Positions 4,264 to 6,415 of a DNA stretch of 6,415 bases are shown one piece after another. The stretch lies in NCBI GenBank assembly GCA_023441125.1, contig JAEZQV010000291.1, positions 1 to 6,415 of the forward strand, written 5' to 3'. Source of the stretch: Bacillota bacterium. GTDB lineage: Bacteria > Bacillota_C > Negativicutes > Sporomusales > Sporomusaceae. The notes under the pieces were generated by a model that was not told the DNA's origin, ran no database searches, and saw only the letters and a program-made list of their open reading frames with translations. A program made the translations under genes and the position numbers. Numbering within the stretch: the first letter of the stretch is position 1; each line of letters begins with the position of its first letter.

Positions 4264-6087
4264 TTGTCGATACTTGTGAGGCGCTGCCTGACAGCGCTGA
4301 TAGCGGTACTGTTTATGCTGCCGTTAGCAAACGCCCAGGCGGCGCCTGAGTTTATGCCTGTTGACCAGATAGTCAAGGGCATGCACGGCGTTGCCAAAAC
4401 TGTGGTTTCCGGCAACAAAATTGAAGAATTTGACGTAGAAGTACTGGGGGTTATGAAACAAAAAGGACCGGCCGGTGATTTGATTCTGGTCCGTACCTCC
4501 GGCGACGTGATTGACCGTACCGGCGGGATCGCTCAGGGAATGAGCGGCAGCCCGGTATATATTGACGGCAAGCTGGTAGGCGCGATTGCCTATGGCTGGT
4601 CTTTAACCGATCATAAGACAGGCATGGTCACCCCCATCGCCGATATGCTGAAGCTGTGGGAGGTGCAGGGCGGCCAGGAAGACCTGGCCTATAAAGGGCA
4701 GGAGCCGGCTGTGAGCCCGGTGTCGACGCCGCTGATGGTTTCGGGTTTTGGTGAATATGCCTTGAAAATGCTGACCGAAAAATTGCAACCGTATAACCTT
4801 ACGCCGTATCCGGTCAGCGGCTCAGCCACTGACGATAACAACGGGATTGCCTACCGGACTGTCGAACCCGGCAGTACGATTGGTGTGCAGCTGGTGCGCG
4901 GCGATGTCAGTGTGGGGGCGTTAGGCACGGTCACCTATGTCGACGGCGACAAAATCCTTGCCTTTGGCCATCCGTTCCTCAAACGGGGCAATGCCAATTA
5001 TTTTCTGACCGATGCCGAGGTATATGATACCGTCAGCGGCCTTGAGAATTCTTTTAAACTGGGTACCTCCACCGAGGCCATCGGCACAATTACCCAGGAC
5101 AGAAGCGCGGGCATCGCCGGCAAGCTGGGATCGTTTCCCGCCGTTGTCCCGCTCAGGATCAGTGTGACTGACAAGACTCTGGGCCGGACCAATGATATGT
5201 GGGCCCAGGTCGTGCGGGATGAAGAACTGGCGCCGACGCTGGCGGCCGTCAGCGTCTTTAACGCCATTGAAAAAACCTCTGACCGGGTGGGTTCCGGCAC
5301 GGCCCGGGTCAAGTTTGAGATCAGCGCCGCCGGCATTCCGGGCGGCATGCTTTCCCGGGAAAACATGTTCTATACCCAGGGTAACATTGGTGAGCTGGCG
5401 ATTGCCGAAATCCATGAGGCCCTGTCGCTGTTAGCCGGCAATCAATTTAGTCCGGTTGACATTATGGATGTTAAGGTGAATGTAACCGTTGACTCCGAAC
5501 GGCGTACAGCCAGCATTATGGAAGCCAAAGCCAGTGTGCCGACGGCTAAACCGGGTGACAAAGTGGATATTGCCGTTCTGATCAAACCCTACCGGAGTGA
5601 GCCGATAACGCGGACCATCACCTATACCGTGCCGAAAGATCAGCAGCCCGGCTCGGTGATGCTGTCGGTCCGGGGCGGCGGCATGGTTTCCATGGCGCAG
5701 CTCATCGGTAAAAAACCAACCGGCGAGGAAGACCTGACTAAATTGTTCATGCTGAAACCCCGGCCCCGCTCGCTGGAGGAATCTGTCCGGGAACTGGTGA
5801 ACAGGGACCGCAACAATGATATTGTCGTGGAAGCCATTGATATGAACATGGCCGATAGTTCCGCCGTCGGCGACGGGAAAAAGGTTAACTCGCTGCCCAA
5901 TCAGTTTGAAACCAATCCCAGCCCGGTTTTACCGGAGAGTACCGCCAAGAATGCCGCCAAAGCCGGTTTGACGGTGCCGGCCGCCGCGAAGTCGCCGGCT
6001 GGCGGCGACGACAGGCGTAAAGTGTATATAACTACCGATTATATTATTGATGGCGAAACCCAAGTGGTGTTAAACATTACCAAATAG
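4264..6087 (+). CDS. SpoIVB-like S55 peptidase family protein with permuted Ser/His segments
   Basis: This 607-residue exported protein (signal peptide about 1-26, basic LVRR then ending ANAQA) resembles SpoIVB, the S55 serine peptidase of the sigma-K checkpoint. Residues about 36-130 match SpoIVB's C-terminal part: a KIEEFDVEVLGV strand, then TGGIAQGMSGSP with the presumed nucleophile Ser94, then DGKLVGAIAYG. Residues about 215-330 match SpoIVB's earlier part: LGTVTYVDGDK followed by AFGHPF with the presumed His236. In SpoIVB the His precedes the Ser, so the order here is reversed. No PDZ domain is seen. Residues about 400-490 look like a beta-sandwich (KPGDKVDIAVLIKPYR). A Pro/Ala linker at about 555-583 leads to a C-terminal strand pair. 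Similar long S55-domain proteins are known in Acidobacteria and Deltaproteobacteria, so a sporulation role is unproven; the likely site is the periplasm. Start at TTG 4264 (alternatives 4255, 4246). Confidence 0.85.
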   Translation: MSILVRRCLTALIAVLFMLPLANAQAAPEFMPVDQIVKGMHGVAKTVVSGNKIEEFDVEVLGVMKQKGPAGDLILVRTSGDVIDRTGGIAQGMSGSPVYIDGKLVGAIAYGWSLTDHKTGMVTPIADMLKLWEVQGGQEDLAYKGQEPAVSPVSTPLMVSGFGEYALKMLTEKLQPYNLTPYPVSGSATDDNNGIAYRTVEPGSTIGVQLVRGDVSVGALGTVTYVDGDKILAFGHPFLKRGNANYFLTDAEVYDTVSGLENSFKLGTSTEAIGTITQDRSAGIAGKLGSFPAVVPLRISVTDKTLGRTNDMWAQVVRDEELAPTLAAVSVFNAIEKTSDRVGSGTARVKFEISAAGIPGGMLSRENMFYTQGNIGELAIAEIHEALSLLAGNQFSPVDIMDVKVNVTVDSERRTASIMEAKASVPTAKPGDKVDIAVLIKPYRSEPITRTITYTVPKDQQPGSVMLSVRGGGMVSMAQLIGKKPTGEEDLTKLFMLKPRPRSLEESVRELVNRDRNNDIVVEAIDMNMADSSAVGDGKKVNSLPNQFETNPSPVLPESTAKNAAKAGLTVPAAAKSPAGGDDRRKVYITTDYIIDGETQVVLNITK

Positions 6088-6091
6088 TCTT

Positions 6092-6118
6092 AAAAAGCCG
6101 CGTTAAGCGGCTTTTTTT
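6092..6118 (+). terminator. Rho-independent terminator after the S55 gene
   Basis: AAAAAGCCGC (6092-6101) pairs with GCGGCTTTTT (6107-6116) around a GTTAA loop, followed by a run of seven Ts ending at 6118. It begins 4 nt after the S55 stop codon and separates that unit from the lipid-transport operon. Confidence 0.93.
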
Positions 6119-6137
6119 GCTTGTATTCACCGGTGGG

Positions 6138-6186
6138 AAATTGCGGAAACACAAAATGAACGCTTGGCAGCAGGGAATCGCAATTT
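6138..6186 (+). repeat. Spaced 8-bp inverted repeat in the mlaE upstream region
   Basis: AAATTGCG (6138-6145) and CGCAATTT (6179-6186) are perfect inverted copies separated by 33 nt. The arms flank the candidate -35 box and the right arm touches the candidate -10 box. This could be a regulator site or chance in AT-rich DNA. Confidence 0.35.
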
Positions 6187-6191
6187 AATAT
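6164..6191 (+). promoter_or_regulatory. Candidate promoter of the mlaE operon
   Basis: TTGGCA (6164-6169, one mismatch to TTGACA) is followed after 16 nt by TAATAT (6186-6191, four of six matches to TATAAT). A strongly AT-rich stretch lies around and after it (6181-6221). A promoter is expected here because a strong terminator precedes the gap, but the -10 box is weak, so exact placement is uncertain. Confidence 0.4.
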
Positions 6192-6250
6192 GGAATATTA
6201 TTTAGAAATTATTTATTTGCATTACCAACGCAAGGGCAAAGGAGTATGCC

Positions 6251-6415
6251 ATGCTTATTGAACTTTTCACCCGTACCGGGAGAATAGTCATTAGCGTCCT
6301 GGAAAATATCGGCCAGGTTTTAATCCTGACCAGTCAGACCGTGTATCATCTGCGGCGGCTCAACAGTACCTTGCTGTTAAGACAGATGGCGCATCTGGGG
6401 GCTGATTCGCTGCCG
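6251..6415 (+). CDS. mlaE: MlaE/YrbE-type lipid ABC transporter permease (N-terminal fragment)
   Basis: The frame from ATG 6251 stays open for 55 codons to the window end. The fragment shows an amphipathic start (MLIELFTRTGRIVISVLENIG), a hydrophobic stretch, and then LLLRQMAHLGADSLP. That last part matches the R-x-x-x-RQ-x-x-x-x-G-x-x-SLP block found before the first transmembrane helices of MlaE permeases. MlaE works with an ATPase (MlaF) and an MCE-domain protein (MlaD) to move phospholipids between the inner and outer membrane, so its presence agrees with a diderm cell. AAAGGAG ends 6 nt before the ATG; an out-of-frame ATG at 6246 is too close to it. It is the first gene after the terminator and probably heads an mla-type operon. 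Confidence 0.8.
   Translation, partial: MLIELFTRTGRIVISVLENIGQVLILTSQTVYHLRRLNSTLLLRQMAHLGADSLP

Noticed and set aside
1..6415. Frequent GCCGGC/GGCCGGC strings throughout the genes
   Set aside because: They fall mostly in Ala-Gly codon pairs, are not regularly spaced, and fit codon preference at this base composition; no repeat array, CRISPR or insertion sequence is visible.

Overview
The window reads as chromosome from a diderm Firmicute, most likely a spore-forming member of the Negativicutes (Sporomusa/Pelosinus/Acetonema type). Three things point there. Genes for the flagellar P-ring and L-ring, which only cells with an outer membrane need, sit beside a SpoIVB-type (S55) peptidase homologue and an MlaE-type lipid-transport permease. 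The ribosome binding sites are strong and Firmicute-like (GGAGG, AAAGGAG, AAGGTGA). Base composition is roughly balanced. The genus-level placement is inference from gene content, not from a database match.

All genes are on the + strand and packing is tight. Positions 1-2371 are the distal part of a flagellar basal-body operon: the last codons of flgA (P-ring chaperone), then flgH (L-ring), flgI (P-ring) and a short, single-domain flgJ (rod-binding protein without the muramidase half). Each gap after flgH, flgI and flgJ carries an inverted repeat. The one before flgJ is a long, almost fully paired 48-nt hairpin, and the one after flgJ has the flgJ stop codon at its loop.

Positions 2440-3855 encode an exported protein with an N-terminal AMIN domain (two visible half-repeats) and a C-terminal phosphodiester glycosidase (NAGPA-type) domain. 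A good sigma-A-like promoter (TTGCCA-N16-TATAAT) overlaps its 3' end. It appears to start a second unit of a small membrane-anchored biotinyl/lipoyl-like protein (3934-4245) and a 607-residue exported S55-family protein (4264-6087). In the S55 protein the Ser-containing and His-containing segments are in the opposite order to SpoIVB. A clear Rho-independent terminator (6092-6118) closes this unit.

After a regulatory-looking gap with a candidate promoter and an 8-bp inverted repeat, the first 55 codons of an MlaE/YrbE-type ABC permease run off the window end. Overall the region is cell-envelope themed: flagellar bushings through peptidoglycan and outer membrane, a probable wall- or glycan-directed glycosidase, a periplasmic protease-like protein and outer-membrane lipid trafficking. 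The most unusual items are the permuted S55 protein with its lipoyl-like partner, the FlgH that lacks a lipobox cysteine, and the conserved-looking hairpins between the ring genes.
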